Part shown: positions 50,635 to 57,469 of the stretch, piece after piece | Position numbering within the stretch: position 1 is the stretch's first letter | Layout: every line of letters begins with the position of its first letter | From: Pararhizobium sp. IMCC3301 | GTDB taxonomy: Bacteria; Pseudomonadota; Alphaproteobacteria; Rhizobiales; GCA-2746425 | Assembly: GCF_030758315.1 (NCBI RefSeq) | Contig: NZ_CP132336.1 | Coordinates: 4,307,001 to 4,371,000 of the forward strand | Length of the DNA stretch: 64,000 bases | Direction: 5' to 3' | The notes under the pieces: generated by a model | Database searches by the model: none | What the model saw: the letters and a program-made list of their open reading frames with translations, nothing else | Told to the model about the DNA's origin: nothing | Made by a program: the position numbers and the translations under genes

Positions 50635-52179
50635 ATGATGCTGGACATCCTTTCTCAGTCGCTTTGGCTCGTCCTTGACCCCGGCGTGTTTGCGGTTCTG
50701 CTGATCGGCACAGCCTTCGGCATAGTGGCCGGCGCGCTGCCGGGGCTGGGGTCCGTGATTGCGGTCACCATTTGCCTGCCCTTTACCTATGCGCTGGGGC
50801 AGGTGACATCCATCGCGCTGCTGCTGGCGGTCTATGTCGGCTCGGTTTACGGTGGCTCGATCTCGGCCATTCTGATCAATACGCCCGGAACGCCGCAGGC
50901 CGCTGCCACCACATTCGACGGTTATCCGATGGCCGTGGCAGGGCAGGCGGACCGCGCTTTGGGATGGGCTACCTTTGCCAGCGTCATGGGTGGCTTGTTC
51001 TCGTGTCTGGTTCTGATCTTTGCCGCGCCGCAACTGGCCGCCCTGGCATTGAACTTCGGACCCATCGAAATCGCTGCGCTGATCGTATTGGCCCTGACCT
51101 GCATTGCATCCGTGTCGCGGGGCTCTCTGGCAAAAGGCCTTCTGGCGGGAATCATGGGGCTGTTTGTTGCCGTCATCGGCTCCGATCCGCTGACCGGAGA
51201 CATGCGCTATACGTTTGATATTTTTGCAATTTCTGCTGGGTTTGATGTGATCCCTGTTGTCGTCGGCCTGTTCGCCCTGTCGGAAGTGTTCATCCGTGCG
51301 GCCGAGCCGCAAAAAGCCCAGGGCCGGATGGTCCGCTATACCGGCATGAAACTGCCGTCACTATCTGACATGCGGGGGCGCTGGGGTGTTTTGCTGAAAA
51401 GCTCCGGGCTGGGCTCCATCATTGGTGTTCTGCCGGGAACCGGAGCGGCGACCGCAGCCTTTATCGCCTATGCAGAAGCCAAACGCTCGTCGCCGCGCAG
51501 GGCGGGCATGGGCGAAGGCGAGCCGGACGGCATTCTCGCCCCCGAAAGCGCCAACAATGCCGTCACGGGCAGTGCACTGGTGCCGGCGCTGGCTCTGGGC
51601 ATTCCCGGAGACGCGGTGACCGCCGTAATGCTGACAGCGCTCGTCGTCAATGGCGTCACGCCGGGTGTGCGGCTGATGGTTGACAATCCCCAGATCGTCT
51701 ATGCCAGCTTCATGGCGTTGTTCCTCGCCAACATTGCCATGCTGGTGCTGGCCTTTGCATCTGCCCGCCTGTTCGCCATTGTGTTGCGGATGCCGGAAGC
51801 GTTGCTGATGATGTCGGTTGTGCTGTTGAGCGTGCTTGGTTCGTACGGGGTGCGGGGCAATGTATTTGACCTTTATGTAATGCTTGCCGCCGGCATTCTC
51901 GGCTTTGTCCTCAGAGTGTTCAACGTGCCGCTGGCACCGATTGTCATCGGCCTTGTGCTTGGTCCGAAATTCGAAGTTGCCCTGCGCCAGGGTCTGATTC
52001 TGACAGATGGCAGTTTTTGGCCGTTCCTGGCCAGCCCGCTGGCGCTCAGCCTGTTGCTCGCAGCTTTTCTGGCCATTCTGTGGCCCGCATATGCCGGGCA
52101 CAGAGAAAGGAAACTGTCTAAAGCTGCTCCATCGGACGCCAGGGGTGAAGCGGTTTCCGACTCGCGAGATCAATCGTAA
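50635..52179 (+). CDS. Tripartite tricarboxylate transporter large permease (TctA family)
   Basis: A 514-aa, multi-helix permease. Conserved loops: GTAFGIVAGALPGLGSVIAV, SISAILINTPGTPQAAATTF, SGLGSIIGVLPGTGAATAAF, LAPESANNAVTGSALVPALA. Two ATG codons open the gene (50635, 50638). The last 20 or so residues (KAAPSDARGEAVSDSRDQS) are hydrophilic, not typical, and overlap the 3' end of the convergent phosphatase gene by 62 bp, as if the frame reads into foreign sequence at an island edge. Confidence 0.92.
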   Translation: MMLDILSQSLWLVLDPGVFAVLLIGTAFGIVAGALPGLGSVIAVTICLPFTYALGQVTSIALLLAVYVGSVYGGSISAILINTPGTPQAAATTFDGYPMAVAGQADRALGWATFASVMGGLFSCLVLIFAAPQLAALALNFGPIEIAALIVLALTCIASVSRGSLAKGLLAGIMGLFVAVIGSDPLTGDMRYTFDIFAISAGFDVIPVVVGLFALSEVFIRAAEPQKAQGRMVRYTGMKLPSLSDMRGRWGVLLKSSGLGSIIGVLPGTGAATAAFIAYAEAKRSSPRRAGMGEGEPDGILAPESANNAVTGSALVPALALGIPGDAVTAVMLTALVVNGVTPGVRLMVDNPQIVYASFMALFLANIAMLVLAFASARLFAIVLRMPEALLMMSVVLLSVLGSYGVRGNVFDLYVMLAAGILGFVLRVFNVPLAPIVIGLVLGPKFEVALRQGLILTDGSFWPFLASPLALSLLLAAFLAILWPAYAGHRERKLSKAAPSDARGEAVSDSRDQS

Positions 52180-52696
52180 AAAAATGCCCACCGCCAGGGG
52201 GCTGATCATGGCTGCGCGAGATCGGTATGCCGGCAAAATGACAGTACAGCAGGGTGCCGACAGCGCCATGCCCCACCACCAGAATATCTCCCGAACTGTG
52301 CTCGTGGATGATGTCTTCGATGGCTGCGACGATGCGGCTTTGCGCGTCAATAGCCCGTTCCCAGCCATCAATGCTCGTATCCGGATACTGAAAAAACCGG
52401 TCGGCGGTCGCCTCGAACAGCGCGGCGTCAAGAAAACCCGTGGCGCTGCGGTCATTTTCATGGGTTGCGGGTTTCTGCTCCACGGGCAGCCGCAAAGCCG
52501 CAGCAAATATGTCTGCGGTCTCCACCGCCTTGCGCTCTGAACTGCTGAATATGCGGGTGGTATCTGCCAGCGCTTCCGACCGGCTGGCGCGTTCGGCCCG
52601 CGTCCGGCCAAGATCGGACAGACCCCAGTGCGGCACCGCAACTGCCGGGTCGATCCGGACCTGCGGATGCGACAGATAGCGCAGCAGATCAGGCAA
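52118..52696 (-). CDS. Histidine phosphatase-like protein, formate dehydrogenase locus
   Basis: A 192-aa protein with phosphoglycerate-mutase-like features: FSSSERKAVETADIFAAAL and the second catalytic His in ILVVGHGAVGTLLYCHF. The canonical N-terminal RHG triplet is missing; the start reads MPDLLRYLSHPQVRIDP, with Arg and His spaced differently, and catalysis may be altered. The start is a TTG at 52696. It lies 56 bp downstream of the poly-4Fe-4S gene in the same direction. Function at this locus is unknown. Confidence 0.75.
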   Translation of the reverse strand: MPDLLRYLSHPQVRIDPAVAVPHWGLSDLGRTRAERASRSEALADTTRIFSSSERKAVETADIFAAALRLPVEQKPATHENDRSATGFLDAALFEATADRFFQYPDTSIDGWERAIDAQSRIVAAIEDIIHEHSSGDILVVGHGAVGTLLYCHFAGIPISRSHDQPPGGGHFFTIDLASRKPLHPWRPMEQL

Positions 52697-52752
52697 TTTT
52701 CAAAGACCTGAAACTACCCTTCGATGCGAGAGCAGGAGTAGGGGCGGTCATG

Positions 52753-54744
52753 TCATTCCTTATCATCCAGATCGCCGCTCAGATAGTCATCCGTGGTGCG
52801 CACTCTGGGCCGCTCACCGGCATGAAAGGGCGTATTTTCGCCGTGATACTGCGCCTTGACCCGGCAGTCATCACACATCTGTATCAGTTTGGAATTGTCG
52901 GAATTGGTGTACATCCAGTGCTTGCCCTCGAGCTTCTCAATCACTTTTGTGATGGTGCTTTTGACGCCGAAAGGCTTGCCGCATTCAATACATGCAAAGG
53001 GTTCTTCTTCGTGCAGCACCTGGGGAATAATCGCCTGCTTGGCAAGGTTCAGTTGCGGCTTCAGGGTAATTGCATCTTCCGGGCAGGTGCTTTTGCAGAT
53101 GCCGCATTGCAGACAGGCGCTTTCCTGAAAATTGACAGCCGGACGATCTGCATTATCAGTCAGCGCACCCACCGGACACAGCGATATGCACGACAGGCAG
53201 AGTGTGCATTTGTCCTTATCGATCAGCACAGCGCCGTATGGTGCGCCTGCAGGCAATTCAATCGGCGCCTCCAGATCAGGCGCCAGGGCAATCGATGCTA
53301 GCCTCGTGACATCCCTGCGGCCGCCAAGCGGCAGGATAGGTTCCACGTCAAGCGGTTCATGCGGCCGGTCATAGAGAACGTCTTCCAGATCGTCCGGGGT
53401 TTCAAGGCGTAACAGGCGCAGGCAATCAGGGTTGTGTCCGCCGCCTTCCAGGATGGCCCGCGCGATCTCTAGTTCAGATTCCGGGGCCGTCATATCCGAC
53501 TTCGGGTTCATCAGCACAAGCGCTTCGGTAAAGCCGACGCCCATTGCGGCGATCAACTCCGCATGGCCGACGCCTTCGACACTGGCCACTTCAACCGGAA
53601 TGACGTCTGCAGGCAGCCCGCGGCCGAACCGCGCTGACAGCCGGATCATTTCCGCGCCGTGCTCCTCTTCGTGGAACAACACCCGCGGCGAAACACCGCC
53701 GGCCTCGCGAAACGCCACTGACAGGGCGCGCAGCCGGCGGAACAGATAATCCACCGGCGGATCATCATAACTCGCCGCGCCGGATGGGCATACAGCAGCG
53801 CAAGCCCCGCAACCGGCGCAAATATTTTCATCAATGAATACCACATCACCAGCTGGGGAAATCGCACCGGTGGGACACACATTCAGGCAGCGCTGGCAAC
53901 CGGTCTGCTCGGCTCTGGAATGGGCGCAGATCGATGCATCGAACCGGATATAAATCGGCTTTTCGAACGTGCCGACCATGTGCGAGGTATTGAATATGGC
54001 GCGCTCGACGGAGAGCTTGTCCTTCGGATCAGCGCGGAAATACCCATCGCGTTTTTCAGGTGCTGGAAACAGCGGTTCATTACCGGTTAGATCAAGAATG
54101 ATATCGCAGCGCGATTTTGCTCCATTTTTTGGGTCGACAAATCCCGGTTCGCCGCGTCCGGTGCGCTCCATCTGGGCATAATTGTCCACTGTCACTTCAA
54201 ACCGGCCTGCTGTACCATGGGCCTCGGTAATCGTTCCGATGGCCAGATCATAGCTGCTGACCGGAAGGACGAATTCCGGCGCATTTGTCAGCAGACAGGT
54301 GATGGCCAACGTTTCTGACAGCCGCTTCGCGGCTTCCATGGCGGTATCGTTCGTACCCAGAATGAGGCAAATTCCCTGGGATGTAACATCTTTCGAGGGT
54401 GTTGGCGGGCGTGGTATCTGCATTTCCGCCAGCAAGGCGGCCTGTTTGGGCAAGGCGTTTTCATCTTCCGTCCAGCCGGCGCGATCGCGGATGTCTACAG
54501 TACGCAGGCGATCTGTCGCGCCCATTTCATCGGCCATCGCGACAAAGAAACTTGCTTCCTGTCGGCAGGCAATGACGACTTCGCTGCCCTCTGAAAAGGC
54601 GTCACGGGCAATCTGAACCTGATCGGTACACAGAAAACTGCACGCAGTCACACCATCCACGCCCGCCGCCTTGCCAAGCATTTCAGGCTCCAGCGTCATT
54701 GACCCGGCGCAATCGCAGACCAGAAGTCGTTTGTTCTTCGTCAA
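52753..54744 (-). CDS. Poly-4Fe-4S ferredoxin-like protein of the formate dehydrogenase locus
   Basis: A 663-aa cytoplasmic iron-sulfur protein from a TTG at 54744 that yields LTKNKRLLVCDCAGSM, the usual start of this family. Three to four ferredoxin clusters are visible: CQRCLNVCPTGAI and CAGCGACAAVCPSGA in the middle, CTLCLSCISLCPVGA and CLQCGICKSTCPEDA further on. The C-terminal Cys pairs FACIECGKPFGV and MCDDCRVKAQ could bind zinc. An upstream open frame to 54999 is repeat DNA and unlikely to be coding. It is conserved next to DUF3305/DUF3306/TorD formate dehydrogenase genes and likely funnels electrons or aids assembly. Confidence 0.88.
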   Translation of the reverse strand: MTKNKRLLVCDCAGSMTLEPEMLGKAAGVDGVTACSFLCTDQVQIARDAFSEGSEVVIACRQEASFFVAMADEMGATDRLRTVDIRDRAGWTEDENALPKQAALLAEMQIPRPPTPSKDVTSQGICLILGTNDTAMEAAKRLSETLAITCLLTNAPEFVLPVSSYDLAIGTITEAHGTAGRFEVTVDNYAQMERTGRGEPGFVDPKNGAKSRCDIILDLTGNEPLFPAPEKRDGYFRADPKDKLSVERAIFNTSHMVGTFEKPIYIRFDASICAHSRAEQTGCQRCLNVCPTGAISPAGDVVFIDENICAGCGACAAVCPSGAASYDDPPVDYLFRRLRALSVAFREAGGVSPRVLFHEEEHGAEMIRLSARFGRGLPADVIPVEVASVEGVGHAELIAAMGVGFTEALVLMNPKSDMTAPESELEIARAILEGGGHNPDCLRLLRLETPDDLEDVLYDRPHEPLDVEPILPLGGRRDVTRLASIALAPDLEAPIELPAGAPYGAVLIDKDKCTLCLSCISLCPVGALTDNADRPAVNFQESACLQCGICKSTCPEDAITLKPQLNLAKQAIIPQVLHEEEPFACIECGKPFGVKSTITKVIEKLEGKHWMYTNSDNSKLIQMCDDCRVKAQYHGENTPFHAGERPRVRTTDDYLSGDLDDKE

Positions 54745-54836
54745 TGAAACACCTTTTCTTATTCCAATTGCTGATTGCGGACCACGGCCCGAGAATGCAA
54801 TTCTTGACCAGGGATTGTTCGGAATGCTGTCATTCT

Positions 54837-54884
54837 GCCAGCCTGTGGGCCAACCTACAGACCAACCTACAGGCCAGACTACAA
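54837..54884. repeat. 12-bp tandem repeat in a divergent promoter region
   Basis: Four 12-bp units: GCCAGCCTGTGG, GCCAACCTACAG, ACCAACCTACAG and GCCAGACTACAA. The array lies between the divergent starts at 54744 and 54926, so it may influence both promoters. It has no coding meaning in either gene. Confidence 0.8.
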
Positions 54885-54925
54885 GTATGTAAGCGGCATC
54901 GACAAGTATCCTTTGGGAGAAGTTC

Positions 54926-55603
54926 ATGGAGACCCGCAAGATTGCAATGCCGCTTGGTATCGTGATCCGCCGCCAGCCCGGATCGACGCGATGGGCCAAA
55001 TGGGTCTGGCGGGTCGTTGCTGTGCTGCCGGGCGCGGGTGCCGCTGACTGGACCGAGTTGCGGCGCGAAGGCGAAATTGTGGAATACCATGCAGCAACAG
55101 TGCCGCTGGAACTGCACCGGGCGGATGCGGAAGCTTATATGGTCTCGCTCAGCATGGAGCCGCCCACAGTCTTTGTCATTCTGAGACGAGATGACGATGC
55201 TCAATCACCCCACGAATATGTTGTGCACACCGCAACAGTCTCGGCTTATGAGGCACAGGACTATCAGGACAGCGGCGAGGAAATCATCGAGCCGGTGCCC
55301 ATGCCTGCCGGGCTGGTGGCGTGGGTACGCTCGTTCACGGATGCTCACTTCGCACAGGAGGAATTCAAAAAACGCAAACGCAAACGGCATTTTGAGGATC
55401 TGAAGGAAGATGGCATCGGCGATCCGCGAATCCGCCAGGCAGCAGATATTTATCGCACGCCTTCCCAAACCAAGCCTTCCCAAACCAAGCCTTCCCAAAC
55501 CAAGCCGGCCCAGACCAAGCCGGCCCAGACCAAGCCAGCCCAGACCAAGCCGGCTCAATCCGGAAATGCCAGACCGGACAAACCCAAGGAAACCCTGCAT
55601 TGA
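54926..55603 (+). CDS. DUF3305-domain protein with QTKP repeat tail
   Basis: A 225-aa protein with GGGAGAAG upstream of the ATG. The DUF3305 domain (about 5-150) reads IVIRRQPGSTRWAKWVWRVV, VPLELHRADAEAYMVSLSME and VPMPAGLVAWVRSFTDAHFA. After a basic stretch (KKRKRKRHFEDLKED) the tail consists of six to seven PSQTK/PAQTK pentapeptides, an unusual extension from 15-bp repeats. DUF3305 proteins occur only with formate dehydrogenase or related molybdoenzyme operons; role presumed in assembly. It overlaps the DUF3306 gene by 4 bp. Confidence 0.85.
   Translation: METRKIAMPLGIVIRRQPGSTRWAKWVWRVVAVLPGAGAADWTELRREGEIVEYHAATVPLELHRADAEAYMVSLSMEPPTVFVILRRDDDAQSPHEYVVHTATVSAYEAQDYQDSGEEIIEPVPMPAGLVAWVRSFTDAHFAQEEFKKRKRKRHFEDLKEDGIGDPRIRQAADIYRTPSQTKPSQTKPSQTKPAQTKPAQTKPAQTKPAQSGNARPDKPKETLH
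55460..55559 (+). repeat. 15-bp tandem repeats encoding (P-S/A-Q-T-K)n
   Basis: Three units CCTTCCCAAACCAAG followed by three units CCGGCCCAGACCAAG (one with a single change) and a partial seventh, all in frame with the DUF3305 gene. The two blocks differ consistently, which suggests expansion of two separate ancestors. Confidence 0.95.
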
Positions 55604-56325
55604 CCGCTGAAGACAAGCCAGATGCCAGCAAGGACGCAGCCGGGCAGGAATTTCTCTCGCGCTGGTCACGGCTGAAAGCTGAGGCCAAAGAAAAGCCGGT
55701 TGAAAGTGAAGCTCTGCAGGCGGAGGGCGAAGGCTCTGCGACCAGCGCGGATATGGCTCCGCAATTGACTCCGCAGCAACTGGAAGACATGACGGATGAT
55801 GAATTGCTGCAGCATTTTGATCTGCCCGAGCCGGACAGCTTGCAGCAGGGGGATGATTTTTCCGCTTTCATGAAAGCCGCTGTGCCGGCCCGTCTGCGCA
55901 ATCGCGCCCTCAGAAAGCTCTGGCTCAGCAATCCCGCTTTGGCAAATGTCGACATGCTGGTCGATTACGGGGACGATTTTACAGATGCAGCGATGATCGT
56001 TCCGGGCATGACGACCGCCTATCAGGTTGGCAGGGGCATTGTCCGCAAGCTGGAAGACCTCGCAGAGCATGACGTTCTGGAAGCGGCTGATACCGAATCG
56101 GATGTTGCCGGGGCTGTGCCAGACAGCGCACCGGAACAGCAGCAAGTCTCTGTAGATGACGCGGCCACCGGCCATGCGCAGCAGAATATCGATCCCGTAC
56201 CAGATGACCATGTGTCCGTCCCGGTTGACGCGTCCGGCGCAAACGAACCGCTCCACTCGGATTCGGAGGAGCCCGGGGATGCCGCCGTTGCTGTCCAGCG
56301 CATGCATTTTCGCTTCGAGGCCTGA
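55600..56325 (+). CDS. DUF3306-domain protein
   Basis: A 241-aa acidic protein starting at a TTG that overlaps the DUF3305 stop. The DUF3306 core (about 10-130) reads EFLSRWSRLKAEAKEK, MTDDELLQHFDLPEPDSLQQ, then DFSAFMKAAVPARLRNRALR and LWLSNPALANVDMLVDYGDD; the C-terminal 90 residues are low-complexity. The domain occurs with formate dehydrogenase operons; function unknown, probably in maturation together with DUF3305. Confidence 0.87.
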   Translation: MTAEDKPDASKDAAGQEFLSRWSRLKAEAKEKPVESEALQAEGEGSATSADMAPQLTPQQLEDMTDDELLQHFDLPEPDSLQQGDDFSAFMKAAVPARLRNRALRKLWLSNPALANVDMLVDYGDDFTDAAMIVPGMTTAYQVGRGIVRKLEDLAEHDVLEAADTESDVAGAVPDSAPEQQQVSVDDAATGHAQQNIDPVPDDHVSVPVDASGANEPLHSDSEEPGDAAVAVQRMHFRFEA

Positions 56326-56493
56326 CATGCAATCAGATGCACACCACCGCCCCGGGTTTGCTGCACGGCTTTCGCAGCGGCTGGTTGCAGGCCCGGTCGC
56401 AGCCATTGTGTCGCAATGCATACATTGGACAGTTGCGCCCTCCAGTGGTACGCTTGAGGTAGAATTTGGCGTTCGTCGTGCTCGGGGAGGGGT

Positions 56494-57105
56494 ATGACTA
56501 CGGAAAACACAGCCCGGTTGGAAGATATCAGCGCCGAAGATGTGCTTCGGGCGGATTTGTACGATTTCCTGGGCGCATTTCTGGCGCGCCAGCCCTCCGG
56601 CATTCTCCTCACCCAGACTGCAGAATTAAACGGCGATGATAGCGACATCGGTCGTGGCATAGCGGCTCTGGCGCGCCTTGCGGATGCTGTCGATCCCAGG
56701 GATGCCCACCGCGAATTCAATGCCCTTTTCATCGGGTTGGGGCGCGGCGAATTGCTGCCTTATGGCAGTTATTATCTGACCGGATTTCTCAATGAAAAAC
56801 CCCTAGCCAGATTGCGCGGCGATATGGCGCGTCTTGGCATCGAGCGGGAAGACAATGTCTATGAGCCGGAGGACAACATTGCGTCGCTTTGCGAAATGAT
56901 GGCCGGTCTGATCCGCGGGCGCTTTGGTGCGCCGGCCGGTCTGTCTGAACAAAAGCAATTCTTTGAAGCCCATCTCGCGCCGTGGGCAGAGCTGTTCTTC
57001 AAGGATCTGGAAGCTGCCGAAGCATCGGTGCTCTATGCGCCAATCGGAATGATTGGCCGGGCCTTTGTGCATATTGAGCAGGAAGCGTTCCGGATGGAAG
57101 GGTAA
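56494..57105 (+). CDS. TorD/DmsD-family chaperone for the formate dehydrogenase
   Basis: A 203-aa all-helical protein of the TorD family of Tat proofreading chaperones. ADLYDFLGAFLARQPSGILL, EFNALFIGLGRGELLPYGSY and the family motif YEPEDNIASLCEMMAGLI are all present. It is preceded by a GGGGAGG site. It should bind the Tat signal of the formate dehydrogenase alpha subunit and assist cofactor insertion before export. Confidence 0.9.
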   Translation: MTTENTARLEDISAEDVLRADLYDFLGAFLARQPSGILLTQTAELNGDDSDIGRGIAALARLADAVDPRDAHREFNALFIGLGRGELLPYGSYYLTGFLNEKPLARLRGDMARLGIEREDNVYEPEDNIASLCEMMAGLIRGRFGAPAGLSEQKQFFEAHLAPWAELFFKDLEAAEASVLYAPIGMIGRAFVHIEQEAFRMEG

Positions 57106-57154
57106 CACCTTTCAAATCAAGAGCCGTCACAGGCGGCTGAAAAAGGAGAGGAAG

Positions 57155-57340
57155 ATGAGCGAAAAAGCGACGACTGCCAGCCGGCGGGATTTTCTCAAGC
57201 TTGCAGGTGCCGGTGCGCCGGTTGCTGCCGTAGCGGCTGTTACTGGCGGCGTGGAAGCGGAAGCTGCCGAGCCGGTTACAGGTGAAGGTCTGCGCAAGAC
57301 AGATCATGTGAAAAAATATCTGGAAACGGCACGATTCTGA
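57155..57340 (+). CDS. Small Tat-signal protein of the formate dehydrogenase operon
   Basis: A 61-aa product from the ATG at 57155 (AAGGAGAGG upstream). It has a twin-arginine signal (SRRDFLKLAGAGAPVAAVAA) and a short polar remainder (TGEGLRKTDHVKKYLETARF). Comparable tiny Tat proteins precede the alpha subunit in many alphaproteobacterial formate dehydrogenase operons. Possibly a structural or co-export factor; function not established. Confidence 0.85.
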   Translation: MSEKATTASRRDFLKLAGAGAPVAAVAAVTGGVEAEAAEPVTGEGLRKTDHVKKYLETARF

Positions 57341-57469
57341 GGAAAACTCGGGGAAAATCATCTCCAGGTGACGGTTGCGTGACGCCCAGAGCCTGCATGA
57401 TCTGTCCCTGTTGGTTTGCAAAAGGCCAACAAAACAACCGGGCCGCAAGGCTCTTTTGGAGGAATACCA

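Noticed and set aside
54745-54999. N-terminal extension of the poly-4Fe-4S protein to 54999
   Set aside because: The extension is read through 12-bp repeats (VGWP-like units) and overlaps the divergent DUF3305 gene; the TTG at 54744 gives the family-like start.
55365-55955. Minus-strand frames rich in Trp/Gly/Leu opposite DUF3305 and DUF3306
   Set aside because: They are the complement of the 15-bp repeats and of well-supported genes.
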